A stretch of DNA of 31,014 nt. Source: an uncultured Collinsella sp. (GTDB lineage: Bacteria > Actinomycetota > Coriobacteriia > Coriobacteriales > Coriobacteriaceae). Position numbers and translations under genes: made by a program. The DNA is taken from positions 1 to 31,014 of the forward strand of contig CAUGKA010000002.1 of assembly GCA_959599615.1 (NCBI GenBank). Reading direction: 5' to 3'. Each line of letters begins with the position of its first letter. Within the stretch, counting starts at the first letter, position 1. Under the pieces are notes generated by a model. The model did not search any database and had not been told where the DNA came from. It worked only from the letters and a program-made list of their open reading frames with translations. Below are positions 14,428 through 23,199 of this stretch, piece by piece.

Positions 14428-16626
14428 TTAGCCGACCGTATCGTCAGGCGTGGGCGAGGGGTCTGGAGTGGGCGTAGGCGTAGGCGTGCCGCCATCGCCG
14501 CCGGTCGAACCACCAGTGGAGCCGCCCGTCGAGCCACCGGTCGTACCGGTGCCGCCGGTGGTGTCGCCGCCTGTGGTCTCGGTGGTCGTGGTCGTCGTGG
14601 TAGTCGTTGTGGTGGTTTCCTCTTCCTCTTCGTCCTCGTCCTCGTCCTTGTCGTCGTTCTCCGACTTCTTGGTGTTGTTGGTGCCGTAGAACTTCCAGAC
14701 GCTGTTGTTCTTGTAGGTGGGCGCCGTTCCGGTCGCAAACTCCTCGCGCTCGGTACCGGTCAGAACGGTGTTCATAAACCGCTTAAAGACAGGCAGGTTG
14801 GTGCTGTCGCCCAGCAGGTCCGTGCCGTACTTTTGGATGGGGATCTCGCCCGCGGAATAGCCGGTCCACAGGGCGCATGCCAGCTGCGGGGTATAGCCGC
14901 AGAACCACAGGTTGGTGGTGTTGTCGGTGGTGCCCGTCTTGCCGGCATAGGGCTGGTTGACACTCAGGGCGCCGGCAGCACCCGTACCGCTGCCCTTCAT
15001 GACGCCGGACAGAACATCGGTGACCGCGGCGGCCTCGCCCTCGGTAAGCACCTGTGAGGGATTGTCGGTGTGCTGGTACAGCACCGAACCGGTACGAGAG
15101 TCAATCTCGGTGATGGCGATCGGCTGGCGATAGTAGCCGCCGTTGGCAAACGTCGCGTAGGCGGCGGCCATCTCGAGCGGCGAGATCGAGCCGGTGCCGA
15201 GGGTCATGACGGGAACGTCCTCGATGTTGTCCTTGGCGGGGTCGATGCCGAGCTTTTTGACGAGCGAGATGATCTTGCTGTTGCCGACGGCTTCCGCCAC
15301 CTGGATGTAGCCGGTGTTGGAGGAGTATGCCGTCGCCTGCTTAAGCGTGATGGTGCCGTAGCTTTGATTGGCGTAGTTTTGTACCTCGGTTGTGGTGCCC
15401 TTGGCCTTGAGCGGCGAGTTGCAGTTGAGGGTGACGTTGGGGTTCATGCCGTTTTGGATGGCAGTTGCCAGCGTAAAGGCCTTAAAGGTGGAGCCGACGG
15501 GACGCTTGGCCGTGGCATGGTTTACGTGGTTCTCGTCGGCGTTGTAGTCGTAGCCGCCCACCATGCACTTGATGTAGCCGGTCTTGGGGTCGACGACGAC
15601 CATGCCCATGTCCAGGCCGTCAAGCGAGAGCGTGTCGAGCTGCTCGCGGACGGCATTCTCTGCCACCTGCTGCATCGTGGGGTCGATGGTGGTCTTGACG
15701 GTCAGGCCGCCCTTAAAGAGCACGTCGGTCGAGAACTCCTGCTCCAGCAGCTGCTTGACGTAGGAGACAAAGTAGGGCTGCGAGTATACGTCGACGCCGC
15801 TGCCCGAGATTTCGGTCACGTTGAGGGTGATGGGCTCGGCCTGTGCGGCATCGTGCTCCTCCTGGGTGATGTGGCCCAGGCGCAGCATGTTGTCGAGAAC
15901 CTTGTTGCGGCGGGACAGTGCCAGATCGGGATTGACCGTGGGGTCGTACTGCGAAGGCGAGTTGGGAAGGCCGATGAGTAGCGCGGCCTCGCTCAGGGTG
16001 AGGTCGGCGGCGCTCTTGGACAGATAGGTCTCGGCTGCGGCCTCGATGCCGTAGGCGCCGTGGCCGTAATAGATGGTGTTGAGGTACATCATGAGGATCT
16101 CGTCTTTGGAGTACATGTCCTCCATCTTGATGGCGATGTAGGCCTCGCGCACCTTACGCTCAATGGTCGAGTCGAACTGCTCCTCCTGCAGGATGGTGTT
16201 GCGCACAAGCTGCTGGGTGATAGTCGAGGCGCCTTCGTGCCCGCCGCCGAGGGTTGCCACCGCAGCACGCGCGATACCCCACAGGTCGATACCGCCGTGC
16301 TCGTAGAAGCGCTCGTCCTCGACGTCAACGGTGCCCTGCAGCACGTAGGGGGAGACCTCGTCCTTGGTGATGGATTTGCGGTTTTGCGTGTAGAAGCTCG
16401 CGATCTTGTTGCCGTTGCAGTCGACGATCTCGGTGGGCTCGCTCACCAGATACGCGTTGGCGTCGGTGTAGTCGGGCAGATCGGACAGCCAGCGGTTGAC
16501 GTTGCCGACCATGCCGATGCCAAACGCCACGCCCGCAATCAGCAGAAAGCCCAAAAACGAGAGCAGGATTATGGGCAGGGCGTGCGTCTTTGAACGGCTG
16601 TGTCCCTGTCGTTGGCGAGGACCCAT
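14428..16626 (-). CDS. class A penicillin-binding protein (transglycosylase/transpeptidase)
   Basis: A bifunctional peptidoglycan synthase anchored in the membrane. Of 732 residues, 16-40 form the N-terminal membrane anchor; the GT51 transglycosylase has the motif VEDERFYEHGG with catalytic E103 and GASTITQQLVRN at 132-143; the transpeptidase has S379-x-x-K382 (STFK), S435-S-N437 and K563-T-G565. From about 655 a disordered tail follows: acidic Asp/Glu, twelve threonines, Gly-Thr/Ser repeats and a Pro-Thr end. The start at 16626 was chosen for its GGAGGT; the 41 upstream in-frame residues are not membrane-like. It is divergent from the U32 gene across 162 bases. Confidence 0.95.
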   Translation of the reverse strand: MGPRQRQGHSRSKTHALPIILLSFLGFLLIAGVAFGIGMVGNVNRWLSDLPDYTDANAYLVSEPTEIVDCNGNKIASFYTQNRKSITKDEVSPYVLQGTVDVEDERFYEHGGIDLWGIARAAVATLGGGHEGASTITQQLVRNTILQEEQFDSTIERKVREAYIAIKMEDMYSKDEILMMYLNTIYYGHGAYGIEAAAETYLSKSAADLTLSEAALLIGLPNSPSQYDPTVNPDLALSRRNKVLDNMLRLGHITQEEHDAAQAEPITLNVTEISGSGVDVYSQPYFVSYVKQLLEQEFSTDVLFKGGLTVKTTIDPTMQQVAENAVREQLDTLSLDGLDMGMVVVDPKTGYIKCMVGGYDYNADENHVNHATAKRPVGSTFKAFTLATAIQNGMNPNVTLNCNSPLKAKGTTTEVQNYANQSYGTITLKQATAYSSNTGYIQVAEAVGNSKIISLVKKLGIDPAKDNIEDVPVMTLGTGSISPLEMAAAYATFANGGYYRQPIAITEIDSRTGSVLYQHTDNPSQVLTEGEAAAVTDVLSGVMKGSGTGAAGALSVNQPYAGKTGTTDNTTNLWFCGYTPQLACALWTGYSAGEIPIQKYGTDLLGDSTNLPVFKRFMNTVLTGTEREEFATGTAPTYKNNSVWKFYGTNNTKKSENDDKDEDEDEEEEETTTTTTTTTTTTETTGGDTTGGTGTTGGSTGGSTGGSTGGDGGTPTPTPTPDPSPTPDDTVG

Positions 16627-16788
16627 ATATTGACCTCCAGGTATGTCGTGCCGGACGGTGGATGTGCCGTCGGGGCAGGATGGACATAAGTTATTACACG
16701 ATAAACCAAACGGGGCGCGCGAGGCCTCGTGTATGCTGGAAGACGGCATTTTTCAGAGTGAATGCATACCTTGGTAAGGAGTTTGTCG

Positions 16789-18747
16789 ATGGCGATTCGG
16801 GCGATGGGGCCGAGCGGACAATGCGAGACTGGATTGGATGTCGTCAGTGCGGCGCTGCCCGAGCTGCTGGCGCCGGCGGGCGGACTCGACCAGATGCTTG
16901 CGGCTATCGCCGCGGGTACCGATGCCATCTATGCGGGGTTGGGCGGCTTTAACGCCCGTGTGAGCGCCCACGGCTTTACGGATGACGAGTTTGCGCGCGG
17001 CTGCGCCGTGGCGCATGCCCATGGCGTGCGTGTGTACGTGACGCTCAACGTGTTCGTGTTTGACGATGAGTTGTCCGACGCGGTGGCGTTGGGAGCTCAT
17101 GCACTGGAGCTGGGCGCCGATGCTCTGATTGTGGCCGATGCCGGGTTGGCCTGCGCGCTGAGCGCGGCGATTCCCGGGGTCGAGATTCACCTGTCTACGC
17201 AGGCGGGCGTTCATAGCGAAGGCGCCGTGCGGCTTGCCGCCGATGAGTTGGGGGTCGAGCGCGTGACGACGGCGCGCGAGCTGACGGTCGACGAGATTGC
17301 GGCGCTCTGTGCCACGGGCGTGCCCATCGAGGTATTCTGCCACGGTGCGATTTGCATCGGCTATTCGGGGGCGTGCGAGTTCTCGGCCCTGCGGCGTGGA
17401 CGATCGGCGATGCGCGGCGACTGCACACAGCCGTGCCGTCTGGCGTACGACCTAGTGGACGAGGCGGGACAGAGCGTTGTCGCCGTTGAGGGGGATCGTC
17501 TGCTGTGTCCGCATGACTATCTGGGTATTGCGCATCTGCCCGAGCTTGTAGATGCCGGCGTGGCGTCGCTCAAGATCGAGGGGCGCATGAAGAACCCCGA
17601 TTACGTATTCAACGTGGTGCGGGTTTGGCGCCGGGCGCTCGATATGCTGCGCGACGGCGCGTGGGACCCCGGTGCCGTGGAAGAGCTTGAGCGCGAGCTG
17701 GGAAGGTCGTTTAACCGTGGGTTTACCGATGCGTACCTGCGAGGGCGTTCGGGTGCCGAGCTGATGAGCTTTGAGCGTGCAATTAACCAGGGCGTGCGCG
17801 TGGGGCGCTTGGTCGCTGTGGGCCACGAAGAGGTGACCGTTGAGCTCGATGCCGCCGTGGCGGCGGGTGACACGCTCGAGATTCGGTTCTATCCGGGCGT
17901 CGACGCGCGCCCCGATGTGCCCAAGCGCTGGCCGCAGGTGCCCTGCCCGGTGGATGCCGCAGCGGGGAAGCGCGTCGTCGTGCATTGCAAGCGTAAGGTG
18001 GACGCGGGCTGCGAGGTATACCTGATTCGCAGCGCCGGCGTGTTGGATCAGACAGCGGCGGTGTTGGAGCGCATGCGGGCCGAGGCGGATGCGATTGCAC
18101 CCGTTGCGCGCGCCGTTGAGGTGCTGCCCTTTGAGGACGTTGCGGTGGATGGCGGTGCGTCGACGGAGTTGGCGGAGCGCGCGGTTCCCGCTCACATGGT
18201 TTTTGCTTGGCAGCTGATGGATGCCGATCCGCGCGGAGAACGCGATTTATCCGACGCCGTTGTGGTGCTGGACGAGGTGTGCCGCACGGGTGACGTTGAT
18301 CGGACCCGCTCACTTATGCAGCGTGCCGGGCGCGTCGTCTGCCGCAACCTGGGACAGGTGGTGATCGCTCGCGAGCTGGGCATGACGTTTGACGTGGCGG
18401 CGCCGGTGTTCTGCGCGAATCGGGTCACGCTTACCTGGCTGCGCGGACTCGGGGCGGGGCGGGTGTACTTGTCGGCCGAGTTGCTCGGCAATGATGCGGA
18501 GCGTGTTGCCGAGCTTGCCGCTTGTCCCGGTGTCTTGGGGCCTGTCGATGCCGACCGTCCCGAGCTCATGGTGTGCGAGCACTGCTTGCTGACTGCCGAG
18601 GGCGCCTGCGCCACGGATGCAACGGGGCAGATCCGTTGCCGTGACTGCTCGCGCCGTCAGCAGGCGCGCTTTTTGGTCGAACGTGACGGCACGCGTTTGC
18701 CGGTCGTTATCGACGCGTGCGGCAGGACGAGGATTTTCCTGTCGTAG
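16789..18747 (+). CDS. U32 family peptidase-like RNA hydroxylation protein
   Basis: Members of peptidase family U32 such as RlhA and TrhP are needed for hydroxylation of 23S rRNA cytidine or tRNA wobble uridine; their iron-sulfur cysteines are conserved here. The 652-residue protein has ELLAPAGGLDQMLAAIAAGTDAIY (25-48), EVFCHGAICIGYSGAC (181-196) and GDCTQPCRL (210-218), giving C184, C189, C196, C212 and C216. The C-terminal part ends in a second cysteine cluster, CEHC and CRDC, like the long RlhA-type members. AAGGAG at 16776-16781 selects the ATG at 16789 over one at 16762. Whether it acts on rRNA or tRNA is not decidable from the sequence. Confidence 0.9.
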   Translation: MAIRAMGPSGQCETGLDVVSAALPELLAPAGGLDQMLAAIAAGTDAIYAGLGGFNARVSAHGFTDDEFARGCAVAHAHGVRVYVTLNVFVFDDELSDAVALGAHALELGADALIVADAGLACALSAAIPGVEIHLSTQAGVHSEGAVRLAADELGVERVTTARELTVDEIAALCATGVPIEVFCHGAICIGYSGACEFSALRRGRSAMRGDCTQPCRLAYDLVDEAGQSVVAVEGDRLLCPHDYLGIAHLPELVDAGVASLKIEGRMKNPDYVFNVVRVWRRALDMLRDGAWDPGAVEELERELGRSFNRGFTDAYLRGRSGAELMSFERAINQGVRVGRLVAVGHEEVTVELDAAVAAGDTLEIRFYPGVDARPDVPKRWPQVPCPVDAAAGKRVVVHCKRKVDAGCEVYLIRSAGVLDQTAAVLERMRAEADAIAPVARAVEVLPFEDVAVDGGASTELAERAVPAHMVFAWQLMDADPRGERDLSDAVVVLDEVCRTGDVDRTRSLMQRAGRVVCRNLGQVVIARELGMTFDVAAPVFCANRVTLTWLRGLGAGRVYLSAELLGNDAERVAELAACPGVLGPVDADRPELMVCEHCLLTAEGACATDATGQIRCRDCSRRQQARFLVERDGTRLPVVIDACGRTRIFLS

Positions 18748-18844
18748 GTGCCGCGTCGCGCTGTTTTGGTTATTATTAGTGGGTTTATGAACTTCCAGCA
18801 CCGCCGTATCCGGTGAGGGTGCTATAGCAAAAGGAGGATACCCA

Positions 18845-20056
18845 ATGCTGTCTGTTGACGAGCAAATGCGTATCATCACCTCGGGTGCAGCGCAGATCGT
18901 CCCCGAGGCCGACCTTCGCAAGAAGCTTGAGAAGGGCGAGCCCCTCAACATCAAGCTCGGCGTCGATCCCACCAGCCCCGACCTGCACCTGGGCCATGCC
19001 GTGCCCCTGCGCAAGATGCGTCAGTTCCAGGACCTGGGCCACAACGTCACCCTTATCATCGGCAACGGCACTGCGCTGATCGGCGACCCCTCGGGCAAGA
19101 ACTCCACCCGCCCGCAGCTTTCGCAGGAGCAGATCGAGGCCAACGCCGAGACCTACGTGAGCCAGGCCATGAAGATCCTGGACCCCGAGAAGACCACCAT
19201 CGTGCACAACGGCGACTGGATCCTTTCGATGGACCTGGCCGGCCTGCTGCAGGTGTGCTCCAAGTTCACCGTCGCCCGCATCCTTGAGCGCGACGACTTT
19301 ACCAAGCGCTACCAGTCCCAGACGCCGATTGCCCTGCACGAGTTTCTGTACCCCGTGATGCAGGCCTTCGACTCCGTTCAGATCAAGGCCGACGTCGAGA
19401 TGGGCGGCACCGACCAGCTCTTCAACCTGCTCGCCGGCCGCGAGCTCATGGAGAAGATGGGCATGGAGCCGCAGATCGCGCTTACCATGCCGCTGCTCGA
19501 GGGCACCGACGGCGTGCGCAAGATGTCCAAGTCCTATGGCAACTACATCGGCCTGACCGACGCTCCCAAGGATATGTTCGGCAAGACCATGTCCATCCCC
19601 GACGAGATGATCGGCAAGTACTATCGTCTGGCCAGCTCGCTCACCCCGGCCGAGGTCGACAAGATCGACGCCGCCTTGGCCGATGGTTCCGCCGATCCCT
19701 ATGAGCTCAAGCGCGCACTGGGCCGCGACCTGTGCGACACCTACCACGGCGCCGGCGCCGGCGACGAGGCACAGGCCGAGTTCGACCGCGTGTTCAAGGA
19801 GGGCCAGCTTGCCGACTTCCCCGAGAAGCACGTTGAGCTGACCGTCAACGACGAGGGCCAGATTTACCTCGCCGGCTTGCTCAAGGACCTGGGCCTTTCG
19901 GCCAGCGCCGGTCAGGCCCGCCGCGACATCGACGGCGGCGGCGTCAAGATCAACGGCAAGGCTGTGGCTTCCAAGAGCTACAACATCGATCCGAGCGCCC
20001 TCAAGCTGGGCGACACCCTCTCCGTGGGCAAGCGCAAGGGCTTCAAGTTGGTCTAG
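18845..20056 (+). CDS. tyrS: tyrosine--tRNA ligase
   Basis: Charges tRNA-Tyr with tyrosine. The 403-residue class I enzyme has HLGH (48-51), the GNGTALIGDPSGKNSTRP loop near 73-90, the tyrosine pocket GGTDQLFNLLAGRE (187-200), KMSKS (226-230) and a C-terminal S4 RNA-binding domain from about 340 (LSASAGQARRDIDGGGVKINGKAV). AAAAGGAGG precedes the ATG. Codon use is very biased, suggesting high expression. The 97 bases upstream are too short for a T-box leader, although they contain a small hairpin (AGCACC with GGTGCT). Confidence 0.97.
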   Translation: MLSVDEQMRIITSGAAQIVPEADLRKKLEKGEPLNIKLGVDPTSPDLHLGHAVPLRKMRQFQDLGHNVTLIIGNGTALIGDPSGKNSTRPQLSQEQIEANAETYVSQAMKILDPEKTTIVHNGDWILSMDLAGLLQVCSKFTVARILERDDFTKRYQSQTPIALHEFLYPVMQAFDSVQIKADVEMGGTDQLFNLLAGRELMEKMGMEPQIALTMPLLEGTDGVRKMSKSYGNYIGLTDAPKDMFGKTMSIPDEMIGKYYRLASSLTPAEVDKIDAALADGSADPYELKRALGRDLCDTYHGAGAGDEAQAEFDRVFKEGQLADFPEKHVELTVNDEGQIYLAGLLKDLGLSASAGQARRDIDGGGVKINGKAVASKSYNIDPSALKLGDTLSVGKRKGFKLV

Positions 20057-20085
20057 TAAGTAGGTTAGCCTAACATGTGCAATAG

Positions 20086-20121
20086 GGCCGCAGCCGGAAC
20101 GATTCCGACTGCGGCCTTTTT
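20086..20121 (+). terminator. intrinsic terminator of tyrS
   Basis: Arms 20086-20099 and 20103-20116 pair at 13 of 14 positions around CGA and are followed by five T's. Confidence 0.93.
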
Positions 20122-20127
20122 GGCACT

Positions 20128-20196
20128 TGGGGACGTTCCTTTTGTGTCGGCACTTTGGGACACTCCTTGTCATTGGTACAAAGCAACCTGTCCCCA
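20128..20196. repeat. GGGACGTTC dispersed repeat, copy 1
   Basis: GGGACGTTCC at 20130 and GGGACACTCC at 20157 are 27 bases apart, the same spacing as in the copy behind ade. The outer bases TGGGGAC (20128-20134) and GTCCCCA (20190-20196) are complementary, so the unit can fold on itself. It lies just behind the tyrS terminator. The rest of the gap to ade holds only leader sequence. Confidence 0.65.
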
Positions 20197-20258
20197 TTGC
20201 GCCAAGCGGCGTGTGCCGTTAAGCGGAGGGGGTGTATTCCCGACCCATCGTTTGGGCA

Positions 20259-20306
20259 TACAATGGCTATTGTCTTGCTGCGGTGAAGGCCTGTCCGCTC
20301 CGCAGC
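20259..20306 (+). promoter_or_regulatory. candidate -10 box and leader hairpin of ade
   Basis: TACAAT at 20259-20264 matches 5 of 6 bases of the -10 consensus; no clear -35 is present. The leader then contains a perfect 7-bp stem (20277-20283 with 20300-20306) followed by TGTTTTCT, which may act as a weak attenuator. It does not resemble a purine riboswitch core. Confidence 0.35.
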
Positions 20307-20332
20307 TGTTTTCTACGGTTAAAGGAGAATGT

Positions 20333-22153
20333 ATGTCCGTTGAGGTCATGAGGTCTGTGATCGAGGCCGCCGAGGGCCGCGTGCTCGTCGACACGCTGTT
20401 TACCAATGCGCAGATCGTCGACGTGTATGGCCAGCGTGTGGCGCCCGGTAGCGTTGCCGTCAAGGACGGTGTGATCGTCGGCGTGCTCTACGATGGTCGC
20501 GACGATGCCGCTGGCACCTACGAGGCAACTGAGGTCGTCGACTGCCAGGGTCGCTATCTCGCTCCCGGTTTTATTGACGGGCATCTGCACATTGAGTCCT
20601 CGAACATCCGTCCCGCCGAGTATGCTCGCATGGCCGCGACGCGCGGTACTACCACCGCCATTGCCGACAGCCACGAGATTGCCAATGTTGCCGGTCTCGA
20701 CGGCCTGCGCTTTATGATCGAGGATGGTCGTCGTGCGCCCATCTCCATCAAGTACATGATGCCTTCGTGCGTGCCCGCACTGCCCGACGAGCAAGCGGGC
20801 GCTGTGATTACCGCCGCTGACATGCAGGCGTTTTTTGCCGAGCATCCGGGCGATGTCTTTGGTCTGGGCGAAATGATGAACCTGCCGGGCGTCTTTATGG
20901 CCGACCCCGAGACCTGTGCTCGCATCGATGCTGCCAACCAGACGCCATCCAAGCAGGTTGACGGCCATGCGCCACTCGTTGCCGGTAAGGACCTCAACGC
21001 CTATGCCGCAGCGGGCATTATCGCCGACCACGAGTCGACGATTCCCGAGGAGGCGCTCGACAAGCTGTCCCGCGGCATGTATGTGATGCTGCGTGAGGGT
21101 ACGTGCAGCCACGACCTGGCCAATTTGTCTCCGATGCTGCTGGAGAACCCTGCCCGCGCCCGCCGCTGCTGCTTTGCGACTGACGACCGCGCTCCCTCCG
21201 ATGCTCTTTCGACCGGCATGATCGACAATGCCTGCCGCGTGGCCATCGAGGCCGGCATCGACCCGGTGGTCGCCATCTCCATGGCGTCCCTTTCCACGGC
21301 TGAGGCATTTGGCCTGGACCACGGCTGTCGCGACCCGCATGAGCTCCGTGGCGCGATCGCCCCGGGCAAACGCGCCGACCTGCTGTTGCTCGATGACCTG
21401 ACGTTTGCCAAGGCTCCGCATCGCGTATATGCCGCCGGTGCTCTGGTGGCGCAGGACGGCACCTTTGTGGGCGAGATCGCACCCGAGATGGCCGAGGTCG
21501 CAGCGCTTGCCGATGAGCTGCGTGCTTCCGTTAAGCTGCCGAAGCTATCGCTCGACGTGTTCGACTATGCCTTTAAGCCGGGCGAGGCCGTGATTGACGT
21601 GGTGCCGGGTAAGGCCATCACGGGTATGGCTCGCCCCGAGAGCGCCGAGGGCCTGCGCCGCATTATGCTGATTGAGCGCCATGGCCGCGGCGTGTCGCTG
21701 CAGGCCGAGGGCGCCGACGGCGACGGCCCCGCTGGCCTGGGCCTGGTCGGCAAGCATATCGGTCGCGGCTGGGTGCGCGGCTTTACCATCACCGGTGGCG
21801 CCATTGCCTCCACGATCGGCCACGACTCGCACAACGTGTGCGTGGTGGGCGACAATGCGGCAGATATGATGGCTGCCGTTGAGGCCGTGGGCCAGGGCGG
21901 CCACGTGCTGGTGCGCAACGGCGAGGTCGTGGCGCGCATTCCGCTGGCGCTCGGTGGTCTGATGAGCGAGGGCACGGCCGAGGATGTCGCCGCGCAGCAC
22001 GACGACTTTATGGTCAAGGCGCGCGCCATGGGCATCGAGCCGCCGCTCGACCCCATCATGGGCATCATCTTCCTGCCCCTGCCGGTGATCCCGACGCTCC
22101 GCATCCGTCCCGAGGGCATGTTCGACGTCACAACCTTCACCTACGCCGACTAG
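20333..22153 (+). CDS. ade: adenine deaminase
   Basis: Converts adenine to hypoxanthine and ammonia in purine salvage. The 606-residue amidohydrolase has the metal-binding H84-L-H86 in PGFIDGHLHIESS, the motif TTTAIADSHEIANV (107-120), VDGHAP and FATDDRAPSD, and the C-terminal adenine deaminase domain (GGAIASTIGHDSHNVCVVG). AAAGGAG precedes the ATG at 20333; the open frame extends 86 codons further upstream, across the tyrS terminator and the repeat, so that part is not coding. It is a single gene between tyrS and a HAD phosphatase. Confidence 0.96.
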   Translation: MSVEVMRSVIEAAEGRVLVDTLFTNAQIVDVYGQRVAPGSVAVKDGVIVGVLYDGRDDAAGTYEATEVVDCQGRYLAPGFIDGHLHIESSNIRPAEYARMAATRGTTTAIADSHEIANVAGLDGLRFMIEDGRRAPISIKYMMPSCVPALPDEQAGAVITAADMQAFFAEHPGDVFGLGEMMNLPGVFMADPETCARIDAANQTPSKQVDGHAPLVAGKDLNAYAAAGIIADHESTIPEEALDKLSRGMYVMLREGTCSHDLANLSPMLLENPARARRCCFATDDRAPSDALSTGMIDNACRVAIEAGIDPVVAISMASLSTAEAFGLDHGCRDPHELRGAIAPGKRADLLLLDDLTFAKAPHRVYAAGALVAQDGTFVGEIAPEMAEVAALADELRASVKLPKLSLDVFDYAFKPGEAVIDVVPGKAITGMARPESAEGLRRIMLIERHGRGVSLQAEGADGDGPAGLGLVGKHIGRGWVRGFTITGGAIASTIGHDSHNVCVVGDNAADMMAAVEAVGQGGHVLVRNGEVVARIPLALGGLMSEGTAEDVAAQHDDFMVKARAMGIEPPLDPIMGIIFLPLPVIPTLRIRPEGMFDVTTFTYAD

Positions 22154-22159
22154 TCATCA

Positions 22160-22200
22160 GGGACGTTCTTAAACGACTAGCCGTTGGGGACACTCTTTGG
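22160..22200. repeat. GGGACGTTC dispersed repeat, copy 2
   Basis: GGGACGTTCTT at 22160 and GGGACACTCTTTG at 22187 repeat the arrangement of copy 1 with the same 27-base period, while the bases between them differ. It starts seven bases after the ade stop codon. Confidence 0.6.
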
Positions 22201-22292
22201 CGGGCTGCCTGACGTCGCGACCGTGGGGCCTCTGGCGCGCGTGAGCTATTTGCTAGGTCCATGTAACGTTTATAACTACGGGGTCTTATTCG

Positions 22293-22357
22293 AGCTCCCT
22301 TTGGGTACGGTGTTTTCAGATATACATCTGTTTTCACTACTAAGCCCGAAGGGAGCT
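22293..22357 (+). promoter_or_regulatory. leader hairpin sequestering the HAD gene Shine-Dalgarno
   Basis: Bases 22293-22305 pair with 22345-22357 over 13 positions (one G-U). Inside lies a second stem: GTG with CAC (22310-22312, 22335-22337), a symmetric four-T by four-T internal loop, then 5 bp (22317-22321 with 22326-22330) closed by ATAC. The Shine-Dalgarno GAAGGGAG (22348-22355) is wholly inside the outer stem and the ATG follows at 22363. The four T's after the stem also resemble a terminator tail. A regulatory leader is inferred from the fold alone. Confidence 0.6.
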
Positions 22358-22362
22358 TTTCT

Positions 22363-23157
22363 ATGTTTAAACTGATTGCATCCGATATGGACGGCACACT
22401 GCTTGACGAAAACGGCCAGGTGCCTCCCGAGACCTACGAACTGATTCTGGCGCTACACGAGCATGGCGTGCATTTCGCCGCATCGTCAGGTCGTCGCTAC
22501 GATCGCCTGTGCGAGTTCTTTGCGCCCGTTCGCGACAAGATGGACTTTGTCGCCGCTAACGGCGCCCAAGTCTACGCCGACGGTAAGATGGTAGACCGTG
22601 AGGTGTATTCCCACCTGGCGATTCGAAGGCTCGCCCAAGCCGTCAGGACGTTTCCCAATCTGCATCTTGCGCTCTTTGACCGAACCAAGTCCTTTCTGCT
22701 CGATGACGAGTGCAAGTTCGTGCGTGAGGTCGATAAGGACCTTCCCAATGCCGAGCGTATTTGGGAGCTGCCCGATCCCAGCGTAAATATCATCAAAGCG
22801 AGTATCTTTTGCGACGACAGTGCGGTTATGGACAGTGCGTACGTGCTACAGCGCGAACTTGGTCAGCTCTTTACTTTTGCGCCTTCGGGCAACGCGTGGA
22901 TCGATGCCATGCAGCCTGGTGTATCGAAGGCCTCGGGTATCGCGCAGCTCGCGGAGCATTACGGCATTGATCGCGACGAGGTCATAGCGTTTGGCGACTC
23001 GATGAACGACTACGAGATCATTCGCTTTGTCGGCACGGGCTGCGCGATGGAAAACGCGCGCCCCGCGCTTAAGGCGGTGGCCGATCGCGTGGTGGGTTGC
23101 AACCGCGACCACGCCGTCCAGCAAGAACTCCGCCGTGTTCTGGAGAGCCTTGCTTAA
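22363..23157 (+). CDS. Cof-type HAD family hydrolase
   Basis: A cytoplasmic haloacid dehalogenase-superfamily phosphatase, probably acting on a sugar phosphate or similar small metabolite. The 264-residue protein has motif I DMDGT with D8 and D10, motif II SSGRR near 41, a C2-type cap, K near 189 and motif III/IV GDSMNDYEI near 208. The substrate cannot be inferred. Its Shine-Dalgarno lies in a long stem in the leader. It ends 42 bases from a second, convergent Cof protein of similar length, which may be a divergent paralogue. Confidence 0.9.
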   Translation: MFKLIASDMDGTLLDENGQVPPETYELILALHEHGVHFAASSGRRYDRLCEFFAPVRDKMDFVAANGAQVYADGKMVDREVYSHLAIRRLAQAVRTFPNLHLALFDRTKSFLLDDECKFVREVDKDLPNAERIWELPDPSVNIIKASIFCDDSAVMDSAYVLQRELGQLFTFAPSGNAWIDAMQPGVSKASGIAQLAEHYGIDRDEVIAFGDSMNDYEIIRFVGTGCAMENARPALKAVADRVVGCNRDHAVQQELRRVLESLA

Positions 23158-23168
23158 TCCAGCAGTTA

Positions 23169-23182
23169 GGGACGTTCCTTTT
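23169..23182. repeat. GGGACGTTC dispersed repeat, copy 3 (half unit)
   Basis: The 14 bases match copy 1 exactly (GGGACGTTCCTTTT). It lies in the 42-base gap between convergent HAD genes; the second half, GGGACACTC, is absent. Flanking CAGCAG and CTGCTG form a small inverted repeat. Confidence 0.55.
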
Positions 23183-23199
23183 CTGCCGGGTTGCTGCTG

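Noticed and set aside
15070..15981. 303-codon forward open frame opposite the penicillin-binding protein
   Set aside because: It is antisense to a gene with intact catalytic motifs; the frame is open only because of G+C-rich codon structure. No ribosome binding site, and the product is low complexity.
18748..18844. T-box leader before tyrS
   Set aside because: Only 97 bases are available and neither the T-box sequence nor an antiterminator was found.
18785..20197. 470-codon minus-strand frame across tyrS
   Set aside because: Antisense shadow of a strongly codon-biased gene; also crosses the tyrS terminator.
20075..20332. 86-codon upstream extension of adenine deaminase
   Set aside because: Crosses the tyrS terminator and a dispersed repeat; the ATG at 20333 has AAAGGAG and a normal family N-terminus.
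20259..20332. purine riboswitch before adenine deaminase
   Set aside because: The leader has only one stem; the three-way junction and conserved loop bases of the purine aptamer are absent.
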